Positions 1 to 8,324 are shown, numbered from the stretch's first letter. The stretch is DNA of 54,860 nt from Clostridia bacterium (GCA_017409475.1 JAFQSP010000015.1:1-54860), one strand, 5' to 3'. Notes: generated from the sequence alone by a model not told the origin. A program made the numbers and translations.

Positions 1-155
1 ACATCACAGCGTACAAGGACGGCGTAGCAGTAAGCAACACCGTACGCGATTCAATCGAGTCATATGCACAGATGAATCAGACCGTATCAGGCTTAGGCGA
101 GCTTGTAATCAAGATGATGCAATACGGTAACGCTGCAAAGGTATATGCAGGATAA
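1..155 (+). CDS. C-terminal end of a secreted or cell-surface protein (partial)
   Basis: The window opens inside a gene read in frame from base 3, with TAA at 153-155. About 50 residues remain, ending GNAAKVYAG. The pattern of a tyrosine-rich strand (SNTVRDSIESYA) followed by a helix (LGELVIKMMQYGNAAKVY) resembles the last segment of large secreted Ig-like or leucine-rich-repeat surface proteins of gut Clostridia; this is from memory of the family, not a search. No catalytic residues can be judged in the fragment. The gene is followed by the inverted repeat at 197-223, which may serve as its weak terminator. Confidence 0.6.
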   Translation, partial: ITAYKDGVAVSNTVRDSIESYAQMNQTVSGLGELVIKMMQYGNAAKVYAG

Positions 156-196
156 ATAATTTTTACCTAAGTTTTTTGAATATTTTTGTTCAAATG

Positions 197-246
197 AATC
201 AATTTACCAAATTGGTATTGATTTTTTGAAAAAAAAGGTTTATAAT
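197..246 (+). promoter_or_regulatory. Sigma-A promoter overlapped by a 27-bp inverted repeat, upstream of the peptide gene
   Basis: The -35 TTGATT (218-223) and -10 TATAAT (241-246) are separated by 17 bp. The -35 forms the right edge of an almost perfect inverted repeat at 197-223, with arms AATCAAT / ATTGATT enclosing ACCAA-A-TTGGT. The repeat could be an operator for a repressor. Because it is followed by a T run, it could instead be a weak terminator of the upstream gene. Confidence 0.55.
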
Positions 247-269
247 TAATCAAAATGGAGGTGAATTAA

Positions 270-386
270 ATGTTTGAAATGCCGAAAATGGAAATGGTAG
301 AATTTGAAGTTGAGGAAATCATGACATCTTCTGTTACCACCAACCCCCGAAGCCCCGGAATTGAGCTTCCTCCTGTTGAAATGTAA
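270..386 (+). CDS. 38-residue acidic peptide, possible secreted or modified-peptide precursor
   Basis: A GGAGGTG ribosome site (257-263) stands 6 bases before ATG 270, and the frame runs to TAA at 384-386. The N-terminal part is rich in Met, Glu and Val (MFEMPKMEMVEFEVEEIM). After TSS the sequence becomes neutral and Pro-rich (NPRSPGIELPPVEM). There is no Cys and no hydrophobic signal segment. Its own promoter (218-246) and a strong terminator (405-440) make it a monocistronic unit. The layout of an acidic leader followed by a small tail resembles ribosomally made peptide precursors and the short acidic peptides of gut Clostridia that end near a TSS motif, but no modification enzyme is visible nearby. 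Function unknown; the reading frame itself is well supported. Confidence 0.65.
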   Translation: MFEMPKMEMVEFEVEEIMTSSVTTNPRSPGIELPPVEM

Positions 387-404
387 TTTTTTATCATTAA
401 TTGT

Positions 405-440
405 AGCAAAAAAGCAGGTGTAACAACCTGCTTTTTTGCT
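405..440 (+). terminator. Rho-independent terminator after the peptide gene
   Basis: A 15-bp stem, 405-419 pairing with 426-440 (core AGCAGGT / ACCTGCT), carries its own A and T tracts. It lies 18 bases after the peptide stop codon. Confidence 0.8.
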
Positions 441-523
441 ATTTATATACATCGGTCTATATATGTTATGTTTACGGTAGGATTTAAGTGTGCAATTTGT
501 CATAGTGTTTTATTAGTGTATAA

Positions 524-619
524 ATGCTAATAATGGAAATGATAAAATTTCAAGTTAAAGAATTGATCAAGTTATTTAAGCTTTGTTTACCGATAGCTTC
601 TTTTCGAATATATTATTAA
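524..619 (+). pseudogene. Decayed second copy of the acidic peptide gene
   Basis: Bases 532-569 align without gaps to 287-324 of the intact peptide gene at 30 of 38 positions, so MEMVEFEVEEIM becomes MEMIKFQVKELI. After that the frame diverges into an unrelated tail (KLFKLCLPIASFRIYY) and stops at 617-619. There is no convincing ribosome site before ATG 524, and the acidic residues have largely become Lys or Gln. It is best read as an old tandem duplicate no longer under selection. Bases 387-811 otherwise hold only AT-rich sequence and the terminator at 405-440. Confidence 0.45.
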
Positions 620-811
620 CTTGTGATTAGTTAATTATACAAAAGATTAATTAAATTAATAAAAAGCGCAGGTTATGTCTGTAATTCATAATTGTTTATA
701 TACATAAAATCGACAATTGTTTCAAATTTGTTATAATTTGTTATTAAAAAGAGTGGATTTTTTATAAAACAAATTATATAATTGAAATATAATATATATG
801 TATTATAGGGT

Positions 812-1780
812 GTGAAGGAATTGAAGAGATTTTTAATATTCAGCTTCTGCTTTGTGTTAATTTTGTCACTTCTTTGCGGTTGTGGCGAAGAAGGTACGTC
901 AACCGAAATTGTTAGTAGTGTAGAAGAGCAGGAAGAGGTATTTGACATCTCAACCGTAAAAATTGATGAATTGCCGACAGAGATGTTAAATTCAGATCTT
1001 TCAAACTGGGATTATTTTAATCTTATTGCCGAGCTGCCGGATGAAAATATCAGCTTCTACGGATTATCTGCAAACGATGATGGCACCGGCGTTATTTTCA
1101 GAAAAAACGATAATTTATATTATTACGATTGGGCATGGTTCACTACACAGGCAAAGCTACCGGAACTTGCAATGATTGATGTTGACGGCGATAAAGAAAA
1201 AGAAATCGCTATTTCTCTTTATGTCGATTACAATACAGATGTTTCGATCGAAGAACTGCATATAATCGATTTTGAGTCAGATAGTCCTGTTGATAAGTGT
1301 TTTTCATCCGATTCGATTAAAAATGAGCTTTTGAGTAAATTTGATATTCGTTTTGAAACCGATGAAGTTGAGGAGGAATCTTCTAAGGAGTCTTTGAAAG
1401 AATCGTCCAAGAATTCGTCAAAGGTAGAGAGCGAAACCGCTTCCATGTCATGGCTTATTGACCATACCTCCGACCTTGGTAAACGAATTATTTTTGAACA
1501 AAAGGCTGACGAGGTAAAAGAAGGCAAAAAAGCGAAAAAATATTTCACCTATGACGCAACACGCTTAATACGTGAAAACGGCGAGTATAACGGAATTACC
1601 GCATATGACGAAAATGTTGATTACACTTTGTCTGCAAAGGGCGGCGTTTCGATTAAGTTAAAGCTTGCCTCCGCTTTTAAGGATAGCGATAAAATAAAGT
1701 TTATTTGCTCGGTAACAGCACCTGTAACGATTGAAAACGGCGAATTTAAACTTGGAACATTGAAATTTTCAAAGATTTAA
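812..1780 (+). CDS. Predicted lipoprotein with an FG-GAP-like segment
   Basis: The N-terminus has Lys and Arg, then a hydrophobic stretch ending LLCGCGEEG. The Cys at residue 24 fits a lipobox, so the protein is probably lipid-anchored on the outer face of the membrane. Around residues 110-125 an acidic segment (LAMIDVDGDKEKEIAISLY) resembles a calcium-binding FG-GAP/VCBS loop. Residues about 187-207 form a Ser/Glu/Lys-rich linker before a C-terminal beta-rich domain. The start is uncertain: GTG 812 has the AGGG motif too close, while TTG 821 in the same frame is better spaced from it. The gene ends 32 bases before the channel gene and may be cotranscribed with it. No specific function is recognised. 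Confidence 0.7.
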   Translation: MKELKRFLIFSFCFVLILSLLCGCGEEGTSTEIVSSVEEQEEVFDISTVKIDELPTEMLNSDLSNWDYFNLIAELPDENISFYGLSANDDGTGVIFRKNDNLYYYDWAWFTTQAKLPELAMIDVDGDKEKEIAISLYVDYNTDVSIEELHIIDFESDSPVDKCFSSDSIKNELLSKFDIRFETDEVEEESSKESLKESSKNSSKVESETASMSWLIDHTSDLGKRIIFEQKADEVKEGKKAKKYFTYDATRLIRENGEYNGITAYDENVDYTLSAKGGVSIKLKLASAFKDSDKIKFICSVTAPVTIENGEFKLGTLKFSKI

Positions 1781-1812
1781 TTATACAACAGATAAATGAG
1801 GAATAAAAATAA

Positions 1813-2436
1813 ATGAAGTGGCTTGATATTTTCAAAAGAGCGGTTGGTGCAGGAGTTGCAATTGGAATTGGCGCAACTGTGTATATTTCATGTGATAATA
1901 AGGTTGTCGGCGCCGTAATGTTTTCGGTTGGTCTGTTTTGCATTTGCGCCTTTGGTCTTAATCTTTTTACAGGAAAAATCGGTTACATAATTGATAATAA
2001 AAACGACCCGGAATGCTTCACAATTTGGCTTGGAAACCTTGTCGGCATTGTTGCGACCTCTGCTTTGGTGCGAATTGCAAAGCCGCAAATGGTCGATGTA
2101 GCGGCTCGAATGGTAGAAAAGAAGCTGGCGCTTTCGCTTTCGCAGGCGTTTATTTTAGGTATATTCTGCGGAATGCTTATGTATCTTGCCGTTGATAATT
2201 ATAGGAATTTTGACGGTACGTTTGGTAAGTGTTTCGGAATACTTTTATGTGTGCCTACCTTTATTCTTTGCGGTTTTGAGCATAGTATCGCCGATATGGC
2301 ATACTTCACCTTTGGAATAACATCAGCAAATCAGCTTCTGGATTCGTTTATCTTTATAGCGGTTGTATCGGTTGCTAACGGTGTCGGAGCTCTTGCTATC
2401 AAATTTTTGGCAAAACCGCTTGTAAAAAAAGCATAA
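1813..2436 (+). CDS. Formate/nitrite transporter family channel
   Basis: A hydrophobic protein of 207 residues with about six membrane segments and the diagnostic FNT sequence CGFEHSIADM near residue 152, which carries the conserved pore His of FocA/NirC/HSC channels. The repeated small-residue helices (AVGAGVAIGIGATVY; WLGNLVGIVATSALV) also fit. FNT pentamers pass formate, nitrite or hydrosulfide across the membrane. At about 207 residues it is shorter than FocA (about 280) and lacks long termini, as in other short clostridial members. Formate release during fermentation is the likeliest role, but the substrate cannot be read from sequence. A bidirectional terminator follows. Confidence 0.85.
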   Translation: MKWLDIFKRAVGAGVAIGIGATVYISCDNKVVGAVMFSVGLFCICAFGLNLFTGKIGYIIDNKNDPECFTIWLGNLVGIVATSALVRIAKPQMVDVAARMVEKKLALSLSQAFILGIFCGMLMYLAVDNYRNFDGTFGKCFGILLCVPTFILCGFEHSIADMAYFTFGITSANQLLDSFIFIAVVSVANGVGALAIKFLAKPLVKKA

Positions 2437-2444
2437 AAAAATTA

Positions 2445-2482
2445 CAGCCCTGTTGAGTAGTATCAACAGGGCTGATTTTTTT
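2445..2482. terminator. Bidirectional terminator between the FNT channel and yfbR
   Basis: A 12-bp stem, 2445-2456 with 2463-2474 (CAGCCCTGTTGA / TCAACAGGGCTG), has a T run on the right and an A run on the left, so it can serve both converging genes. Confidence 0.85.
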
Positions 2483-2517
2483 ATAGAATAGCTGAATATA
2501 TTGGTGGCTTATAAAAT

Positions 2518-3096
2518 TCAGTTTAGCTCGTCGAGTGACAGCGAATATGCGGGTAAAAATTCCTCGATAAAGACATTAGCCGCAGGGAGATTCATTTCTT
2601 TTATTGCCTTCATTTGAGTTTCTTCAGCGGCAATAAATTCGCGGTTGCCCGTTTTTCTTTCTTCAATGCATTTAATAATTGCGCTTAAGCGATCGGCTGC
2701 CTTTATAAACGGCATATATTCATCATCGCAGACCGGGTCAATATAGCCGCCGATTTCGATTTTCATATCATCGGGAAGATGATTTATAAGCTTTTCGGAC
2801 GCCGATTTTTCAGCCGCCTTGTATGCTTTTTTGAGGTCGGCGTTAAAATATTTAACAGGGGTAGGCATGTCTCCTGTAAGAATCTCACTGACATCGTGAT
2901 ACATTGCAAGTACGGCTGCGTGCTCGGGATTAAGCTTTCCGCCGAAGTGATTTTTATCAATTATAACGAGAGCCTGTGCAATATAGGCGGTGTCGAGGGT
3001 ATGCTCGCTTAAATTTTCGTTATGTGTGTTTCGCATAAGCGCCCATCGATTTATGTATTTAAGTCGGGAAAGTATTGCAAAAAATTTGCTTGCCAT
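2518..3096 (-). CDS. yfbR: 5'-deoxynucleotidase, YfbR-type HD-domain protein
   Basis: HD-superfamily phosphohydrolase of 192 residues that removes phosphate from deoxyribonucleoside 5'-monophosphates in dNTP pool control. The metal-binding His and Asp residues are visible: NLSEHTLDTAYIAQAL with its His near residue 32, YHDVSEILTGDMPTPVKY around residues 66-83 (HD pair plus the YfbR-specific TGDMPTPVKY), and a later KAADRLSAIIKC Asp. Length matches E. coli YfbR (199). A GGGAGG-type ribosome site precedes the start. It is transcribed away from yfhO from overlapping divergent promoters. Confidence 0.9.
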   Translation of the reverse strand: MASKFFAILSRLKYINRWALMRNTHNENLSEHTLDTAYIAQALVIIDKNHFGGKLNPEHAAVLAMYHDVSEILTGDMPTPVKYFNADLKKAYKAAEKSASEKLINHLPDDMKIEIGGYIDPVCDDEYMPFIKAADRLSAIIKCIEERKTGNREFIAAEETQMKAIKEMNLPAANVFIEEFLPAYSLSLDELN

Positions 3097-3162
3097 TAAA
3101 TTTTCCTCCCATTCATTAAAAAAACTGTTAAAACTGTAAAAAAGTGAATATTTTACTTTATT

Positions 3163-3190
3163 ATTATATCAAAAAATGTTATAATATCAA
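3163..3190 (-). promoter_or_regulatory. Promoter for yfbR
   Basis: On the minus strand, TTGATA (3185-3190) and TATAAT (3163-3168) are 16 bp apart. A plus-strand TATAAT at 3180-3185 with a poor -35 may be the yfhO promoter, which would make the two overlap face to face. Confidence 0.5.
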
Positions 3191-3250
3191 TAATTATAAT
3201 TAGATGTATTATGCGATTTTTTTACTTTAATTCATTCGGAGGGAAAAACA

Positions 3251-5857
3251 ATGCTGTTCTCAAAGCAAAAAGAAAGATATAAAGAGTCCTTTTTTATCGC
3301 TCTTTTTATCTCATTTATGTTTTTTATACCTTATATTTTGATGAACAAGGGCTATTTTCTGTTTTATGGTGATTTCAATGTTCAGCAGGTGCCCTTTTAT
3401 AAGCTTGCTCATAATGCTGTAAGAAGCGGAAATATTTTTTGGAACTGGAACACCGACTTGGGCGCAAACTTTATCGGTTCATATAGCTTTTATCTTATCG
3501 GAAGTCCGTTTTTTTGGCTGACCTTGCCATTCCCGAATGAGATGGTGCCTTATTTAATGGGTCCGTTGCTTATGTTGAAATTTGCTTGTTCGTCGCTTGC
3601 GGGATATTGCTATCTTCGTCGCTTTTGCAGAAATAAGGATAATGCTCTTATCGGTGGATTGCTTTATGCGTTTAGCGGCTTTTCAGTTTATAATATTTTC
3701 TTTAACCATTTTCACGAGGCTATCGTCTTTTTCCCGCTTTTGCTTTTGTCTCTTGAGGAGCTGGTATGTGAAAACAGAAAGGGCTTCTTTGCTTTTATGG
3801 TTTTCGTGTGCTCGATGGTGAATTACTATTTCTTTGCGGGAATGTTTGTTTTCCTTATAATTTATTGGGTAATTAGAACATTGTCCGGAAACTGGGAAAT
3901 GAAATTTTCCACATTGGGAAAAATTATTCTTGAAGGTGTTTTGGGCGGATTAATGGCCTGTGTAATTTTGTTCCCGAGCTATTACTCTGTTATCCAAAAC
4001 AGCCGAATAAACGGATACCCTATCGGCTGGAATGCTATTTTGTTTGGTAGAAACCAGCGTTTCCTGAATGTTATTCAGTGCTTCTTCTTTCCGCCGGATA
4101 ATCCCGCTCGACCGGTCTTTTTCCCTGATGCAGAAGCAAGATGGTCGTCGCAGGCCGGTTGGTTGCCGCTTTTTGGCATGACAGGAGTTATTGCTTGGCT
4201 CCAAAACAGACGAAAAACATGGCAGAGAAGAATTATCATCACCCTCTTGTTTATGGCACTCATCCCGATATTAAACAGCGCTTTCCAGCTTTTTAACTAC
4301 ATATATTATGCGCGTTGGTTCTATATGCTGGTGCTGATGATGGCTCTTGTAACGGCTCAGTCGCTTGACCGACCCGATTTTGAATGGGCTTCGGCGTTTA
4401 GATGGAATACAGGGGTTGTAATAGCCTTTATGCTGGTAATAGGCTTCTATCCTACCGAGCAGGAAGGAAATATACCAACTAAATTCGGACTTTATAACAA
4501 AAGCGCCGATTATTATAAAACGCGCTTTTGGATTACCTGTTTAATATCGCTTGCTTGTGCAGTTGCACTTATAATCCTTTTCACATATCGAGGAAGCATT
4601 TTTTCAAAAAAGAAAAAGCGCTCGGTGGGCGAAATTATTCATACGGTGAAAAAGAAAACACCCGCGTTTACTACAATGTGTATTTGCCTTTTGACAGCGG
4701 TGTCTATCGGTTATTCGGCAATATTCATATATTTCGGAAAGCAATCATCATATGATGCGAATAATTTTATCATTCCCGATTTAATAGAGACCGATTTTGA
4801 ATTAGAGGGAAGCGACAATTATCGAATTGACGACTATGACGGAATGGATAACACGGGTATGTTCCTTAACATGCCAACAATTCAGGCGTTTCACTCAATT
4901 GTTCCCGGCTCAATAATGGATTATTATAAGTTTATAGGCGTTGAACGCGGTGTTGGCTCACGTCCCGAAACTTCGGTTTACTCAATTCGCTCGTTCCTTA
5001 ATTGTCAGTATTTAATCGACAGCACAAAAAACGGCAAGGATTTTGATTCGTCGGTTATGCCAGGCTGGTCATATGTTGAGCAGAAGGATAACTTTGAGAT
5101 ATGGCAAAACGATTACTGTATTCCTTATGGCTTCACCTATGATTATTGTATAAACGAAAACGATGTAGTTAATAATTACAACGAAAATAAAGCGCTCGTT
5201 ATGCTGAAAGCGATGGTTGTTTCGGACGAAACGGAAGCAAAAATTTCATCCGTTTTAAAGAAGGTAAACGAGCTGCCAAATGAGGACTTTTCATATAACG
5301 GCTATTTTGTCGATTGCCTCGAACGACGCGAAACCTCGATTAACAACGGATTTTCGGTTGATAATAGGGGGTTTACATCTACTGTAACCCTTGATAAAAA
5401 GAACTATGTTTTCTATGCCGTTCCGTATGAGGAAGGTTGGTCGGCGTATGTTGACGGCAAAAAGGTAGATGTCGAGAGGGTTAATGTTGGCTTTATGGCG
5501 GTGCTTGTTGGTGAAGGTGAGCATACCGTTCGCTTTGATTACATGACGCCCGGACTTGAAACCGGACTTCTGGTTACAATCGTCGGCTTTGCGCTGCTTA
5601 TGGTTTACGTGATAGCCTACAGCATTTATAAGCGTAAACATCCTGAAAAGCTTGCCGTTCGTTATCCCGAAGGGGAAAAGATGCTCAAACAATGGGCAAG
5701 GGATGACGCGCATCTTGCCGAATACGAAAGAGCTCTTGCCGAAAAAGAGGCAGCTGCTATTGTCCAAGCCGAGCTTAATGAAGGTGACGGCAAGGAGGAA
5801 AAACCGAGTAAAGTTGATAGTAATGATACTTTAAAAAATGAGGAAGTGAATGAATAA
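3251..5857 (+). CDS. yfhO: YfhO family GT-C membrane glycosyltransferase
   Basis: A protein of 868 residues with about 13 membrane segments. Near the N-terminus YGDFNVQQVPFY holds the acidic motif in the first outer loop where GT-C enzymes keep their catalytic Asp. A large extracytoplasmic part (about 500-760) ends with the YfhO hallmark YEEGWSAYVDGKKV and HTVRFDYMTPG, followed by a last membrane helix. In Bacillus and Listeria, YfhO transfers a sugar from an undecaprenyl-phosphate donor to lipoteichoic acid outside the cell. The donor-making enzyme is the next gene, whose start overlaps this one by 8 bases. The charged cytoplasmic tail of about 75 residues (Glu, Lys, Ala rich) is longer than usual. 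The acceptor polymer in this organism is unknown. Confidence 0.85.
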   Translation: MLFSKQKERYKESFFIALFISFMFFIPYILMNKGYFLFYGDFNVQQVPFYKLAHNAVRSGNIFWNWNTDLGANFIGSYSFYLIGSPFFWLTLPFPNEMVPYLMGPLLMLKFACSSLAGYCYLRRFCRNKDNALIGGLLYAFSGFSVYNIFFNHFHEAIVFFPLLLLSLEELVCENRKGFFAFMVFVCSMVNYYFFAGMFVFLIIYWVIRTLSGNWEMKFSTLGKIILEGVLGGLMACVILFPSYYSVIQNSRINGYPIGWNAILFGRNQRFLNVIQCFFFPPDNPARPVFFPDAEARWSSQAGWLPLFGMTGVIAWLQNRRKTWQRRIIITLLFMALIPILNSAFQLFNYIYYARWFYMLVLMMALVTAQSLDRPDFEWASAFRWNTGVVIAFMLVIGFYPTEQEGNIPTKFGLYNKSADYYKTRFWITCLISLACAVALIILFTYRGSIFSKKKKRSVGEIIHTVKKKTPAFTTMCICLLTAVSIGYSAIFIYFGKQSSYDANNFIIPDLIETDFELEGSDNYRIDDYDGMDNTGMFLNMPTIQAFHSIVPGSIMDYYKFIGVERGVGSRPETSVYSIRSFLNCQYLIDSTKNGKDFDSSVMPGWSYVEQKDNFEIWQNDYCIPYGFTYDYCINENDVVNNYNENKALVMLKAMVVSDETEAKISSVLKKVNELPNEDFSYNGYFVDCLERRETSINNGFSVDNRGFTSTVTLDKKNYVFYAVPYEEGWSAYVDGKKVDVERVNVGFMAVLVGEGEHTVRFDYMTPGLETGLLVTIVGFALLMVYVIAYSIYKRKHPEKLAVRYPEGEKMLKQWARDDAHLAEYERALAEKEAAAIVQAELNEGDGKEEKPSKVDSNDTLKNEEVNE

Positions 5858-6800
5858 AATGCCGGTTCTATATATTGTAGTACCTTGTTATAATGAGCAG
5901 GCGGTTATCGGCGAAACGACAAGACGCCTCTTATTAAAGCTTGATGAAATGATAATATCTGGTAAATGCTCCGAAAAATCGCGCATTTTATATGTCGATG
6001 ACGGCTCAAAGGATGATACGTGGGAGATAATTACCCGTATTTTTAGTCAAAACGAGCGTGTTTGCGGACTTAAACTTGCGCATAATAAGGGGCATCAGAA
6101 TGCCCTTTACGCAGGGCTTATGACGGCGCGTAATTTTGCCGATTGCGTTATTTCGATGGATGCCGATTTGCAGGATGATATTAACGTTATGGACGACTTT
6201 TTGGATAAATTCGCCGATGGCTGCGAAATCGTTTATGGCGTGCGTTCGAATCGCGACACCGATACAAAGTTTAAGAAGGCTACGGCACAGGGCTTCTATA
6301 AATTTATGAAATTTCTCGGTGTCGAAACGGTTTATAACCATGCCGACTATCGTCTTATGAGTAAAAAAGCGCTTGATGCACTGGCTCAATATGACGAGGT
6401 AAACCTTTATTTACGCGGAATCGTGCCCGACATGGGATTTAGGAGCGATTGTGTTTATTACGAGCGTGGCGAACGCTTTGCAGGCGAGACAAAATATCCG
6501 CTTAAAAAGATGATTGGCCTCGCAATTCAAGGGGTTACTTCATTCAGCGTAAAACCGCTTACAATGGTCAGTGGACTTGGACTTATTCTTTCGGTTTTAA
6601 GTGCAATTGCGCTTTTGGTTTCAATTATCGTAGGAATTTGCGGAACTAATGTGTCTACTGCGCTCATTCTTTCGACAATATGGCTTGTCTGTGGAATTAT
6701 AGTAACATGTTTGGGCATTGTAGGCGAATATGTAGGCAAAATTTACAGCGAAACAAAGCGCAGACCGAAATTTATTCCCGAAACCTTTCTTAAAAAGTAA
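5850..6800 (+). CDS. Family 2 glycosyltransferase, polyprenyl-phosphate sugar synthase (CsbB/GtrB type)
   Basis: A 316-residue enzyme with a cytoplasmic GT-A domain: VVPCYNEQAVI at the start, DDGSKDDT near residue 51, DADLQDD near residue 106 (DXD-type metal site), and NHADYRLMSK near 173. Two C-terminal membrane helices (about 230-300) anchor it. Family members load a hexose or N-acetylhexosamine from a nucleotide sugar onto undecaprenyl phosphate on the inner face of the membrane. Translation starts inside the end of yfhO (8-base overlap), implying coupling and supporting a donor-synthase and transferase pair like CsbB-YfhO. The exact sugar cannot be read from the sequence. Confidence 0.85.
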   Translation: MNKMPVLYIVVPCYNEQAVIGETTRRLLLKLDEMIISGKCSEKSRILYVDDGSKDDTWEIITRIFSQNERVCGLKLAHNKGHQNALYAGLMTARNFADCVISMDADLQDDINVMDDFLDKFADGCEIVYGVRSNRDTDTKFKKATAQGFYKFMKFLGVETVYNHADYRLMSKKALDALAQYDEVNLYLRGIVPDMGFRSDCVYYERGERFAGETKYPLKKMIGLAIQGVTSFSVKPLTMVSGLGLILSVLSAIALLVSIIVGICGTNVSTALILSTIWLVCGIIVTCLGIVGEYVGKIYSETKRRPKFIPETFLKK

Positions 6801-6807
6801 AAAACAG

Positions 6808-6836
6808 TTGAATAGTTGACCGCTGTGTGATAATAT
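6808..6836 (+). promoter_or_regulatory. Probable promoter of the GH57-like gene
   Basis: TTGAAT (6808-6813) and TAATAT (6831-6836) are 17 bp apart, 38 bases before the start codon. Only 73 bases separate this gene from the glycosyltransferase, so read-through is also possible. Confidence 0.45.
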
Positions 6837-6873
6837 CAAAGGGTATTTAAAACAAAAATTAAGGAGAAATAAA

Positions 6874-8265
6874 ATGAAAAACGGAATTATTTTCATGCCC
6901 CACGGAAATCTGCAGTATTCACAGCTCCCGATTGAAAAAAGAGCATGGGTATCACAGGTATCGTATGACAAGATTTTCGATTTACCCGAAAAATTGGGCA
7001 TAAAAATTGCCTTTGAAGCATCGGGAGAAACCCTCGAAATCGTCGCTAAGGAAACCCCCGAAGTAATGGCAAAGCTTATTAAGGGGATTAAGGAAGGACG
7101 AATCGAGCCGGTTGCCTCGCCCCAGACTCATATTATGCTTGGCAACATCGATGCCGAAATCGGCTACCGTTCACTCGTTGAGGGACTTAACACATGGGAA
7201 AGACTTACCGGTGTTCGCCCGACAACCGGTTGGAACCCCGAATGTTCATGGAATTCATACATAGTTGATATTTATAAGAGAGCCGGATTTAAGACACTTA
7301 TTGCCGACGCCGACTCATATTTCCTTTCTACTGTTGAAGGTGTAAGAGAAAAGACCGGACTCAAGTTTGACGTTCGCGGTCACTCGAATAAGAATGAGCT
7401 TTTCAAGCTTGAGGATATTGTTGCAGGCAGCGACGATTTACTTAAAAAGTTCACCCACGCAAACGTACTTCCCAACGGCTTAAAGGTTATTTTACGTTCG
7501 GATATGCTTTGCAATATCATGCTTTGGTACCTTATGGGCGCCACCGAAGGAAACCGTCCTAACCCCGTTACAATCGAGGAGGTTAAGGAGGTTCTTTCAA
7601 AATGGCAGGCAAGAATCGCCGAAAAGGGCGGCTTCATCATGCCGTATGCCGAGGATGCCGAATATGTTGGAACAACCGCATATTTCTATGTTAAGCAGTT
7701 CGGTCAGGCACGCTTCTTTGAAAGTGAACCTGCCAGCGCAGAAAGATTTGAGCAAATTCTCACTGCTGCAAAGGAAATGGGCTTCGAATTCGTTACTCCG
7801 AGCGAAGCTGCCGAAAAATACGAGATTAACGAAATTGATAATTTTGACGAAATTGAGACCGGCTGTGCTTGGCACGGTGGTACATCACGTGCTTGGGCAA
7901 ATACTCCGTATTCGAGAATGCTCGACCCCGTGTGCAAGTCAATTTTCGACGGACTTAAGAATGTTGCAGCCCATCTCGGCGTAGACCCGTACGAAAACGA
8001 GGCAATGAACGCCGTTATGAAGGCTGTTACAACAGCTTACGTTTCCGATGCACGTTGGCCACCGGCACCGACATCTCCCGGACGCTTCAACGTTCGCGAA
8101 GCTCTCGACGCTCTTTACAAGGCTAACGAAGGGCTCAAAGCCGTTATGGAAGCTAACGGAATCGGTAACAAATGCTCACTTTACTCATACAATATCATGC
8201 TCACTCAGATAAAGGCAATCGACGATGAGCTTATGGCTATGCCGTATTTCGAAGAAGAAAACTAA
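6874..8265 (+). CDS. Divergent GH57-like glycoside hydrolase
   Basis: A soluble protein of 463 residues without a signal peptide. The opening IIFMPHGNLQYSQLP matches the first GH57 beta strand, with His near residue 10. TTGWNPECSW (about 118-126) corresponds to the GH57 nucleophile motif W-x-PEC, giving Glu123. PYAEDAEYVG (about 258-266) is placed where the family has its acid/base Asp, giving Asp261. GH57 enzymes act on alpha-glucans (amylase, pullulanase, branching enzyme) by a retaining mechanism. Codons favour those of highly expressed genes, and a GGAGA ribosome site stands 7 bases before ATG. Following the yfhO pair, it could act on a glycan linked to that pathway or simply on storage glucan. 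Family call fairly sure, substrate unknown. Confidence 0.7.
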   Translation: MKNGIIFMPHGNLQYSQLPIEKRAWVSQVSYDKIFDLPEKLGIKIAFEASGETLEIVAKETPEVMAKLIKGIKEGRIEPVASPQTHIMLGNIDAEIGYRSLVEGLNTWERLTGVRPTTGWNPECSWNSYIVDIYKRAGFKTLIADADSYFLSTVEGVREKTGLKFDVRGHSNKNELFKLEDIVAGSDDLLKKFTHANVLPNGLKVILRSDMLCNIMLWYLMGATEGNRPNPVTIEEVKEVLSKWQARIAEKGGFIMPYAEDAEYVGTTAYFYVKQFGQARFFESEPASAERFEQILTAAKEMGFEFVTPSEAAEKYEINEIDNFDEIETGCAWHGGTSRAWANTPYSRMLDPVCKSIFDGLKNVAAHLGVDPYENEAMNAVMKAVTTAYVSDARWPPAPTSPGRFNVREALDALYKANEGLKAVMEANGIGNKCSLYSYNIMLTQIKAIDDELMAMPYFEEEN

Positions 8266-8275
8266 ATTGAAACAA

Positions 8276-8315
8276 AAAAACTCAGCGTGTCCAAACTCGG
8301 ACACGCTGAGTTTTT
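8276..8315. terminator. Bidirectional terminator
   Basis: Stem CTCAGCGTGTCC (8281-8292) pairs with GGACACGCTGAG (8299-8310), flanked by A and T tracts. It serves the GH57-like gene and, on the other strand, the acetyltransferase. Confidence 0.9.
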
Positions 8316-8324
8316 ATATATAAA

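Noticed and set aside
5291-5767. A 158-codon minus-strand frame opposite the end of yfhO
   Set aside because: No domain, no ribosome site, fully antisense to a real gene.
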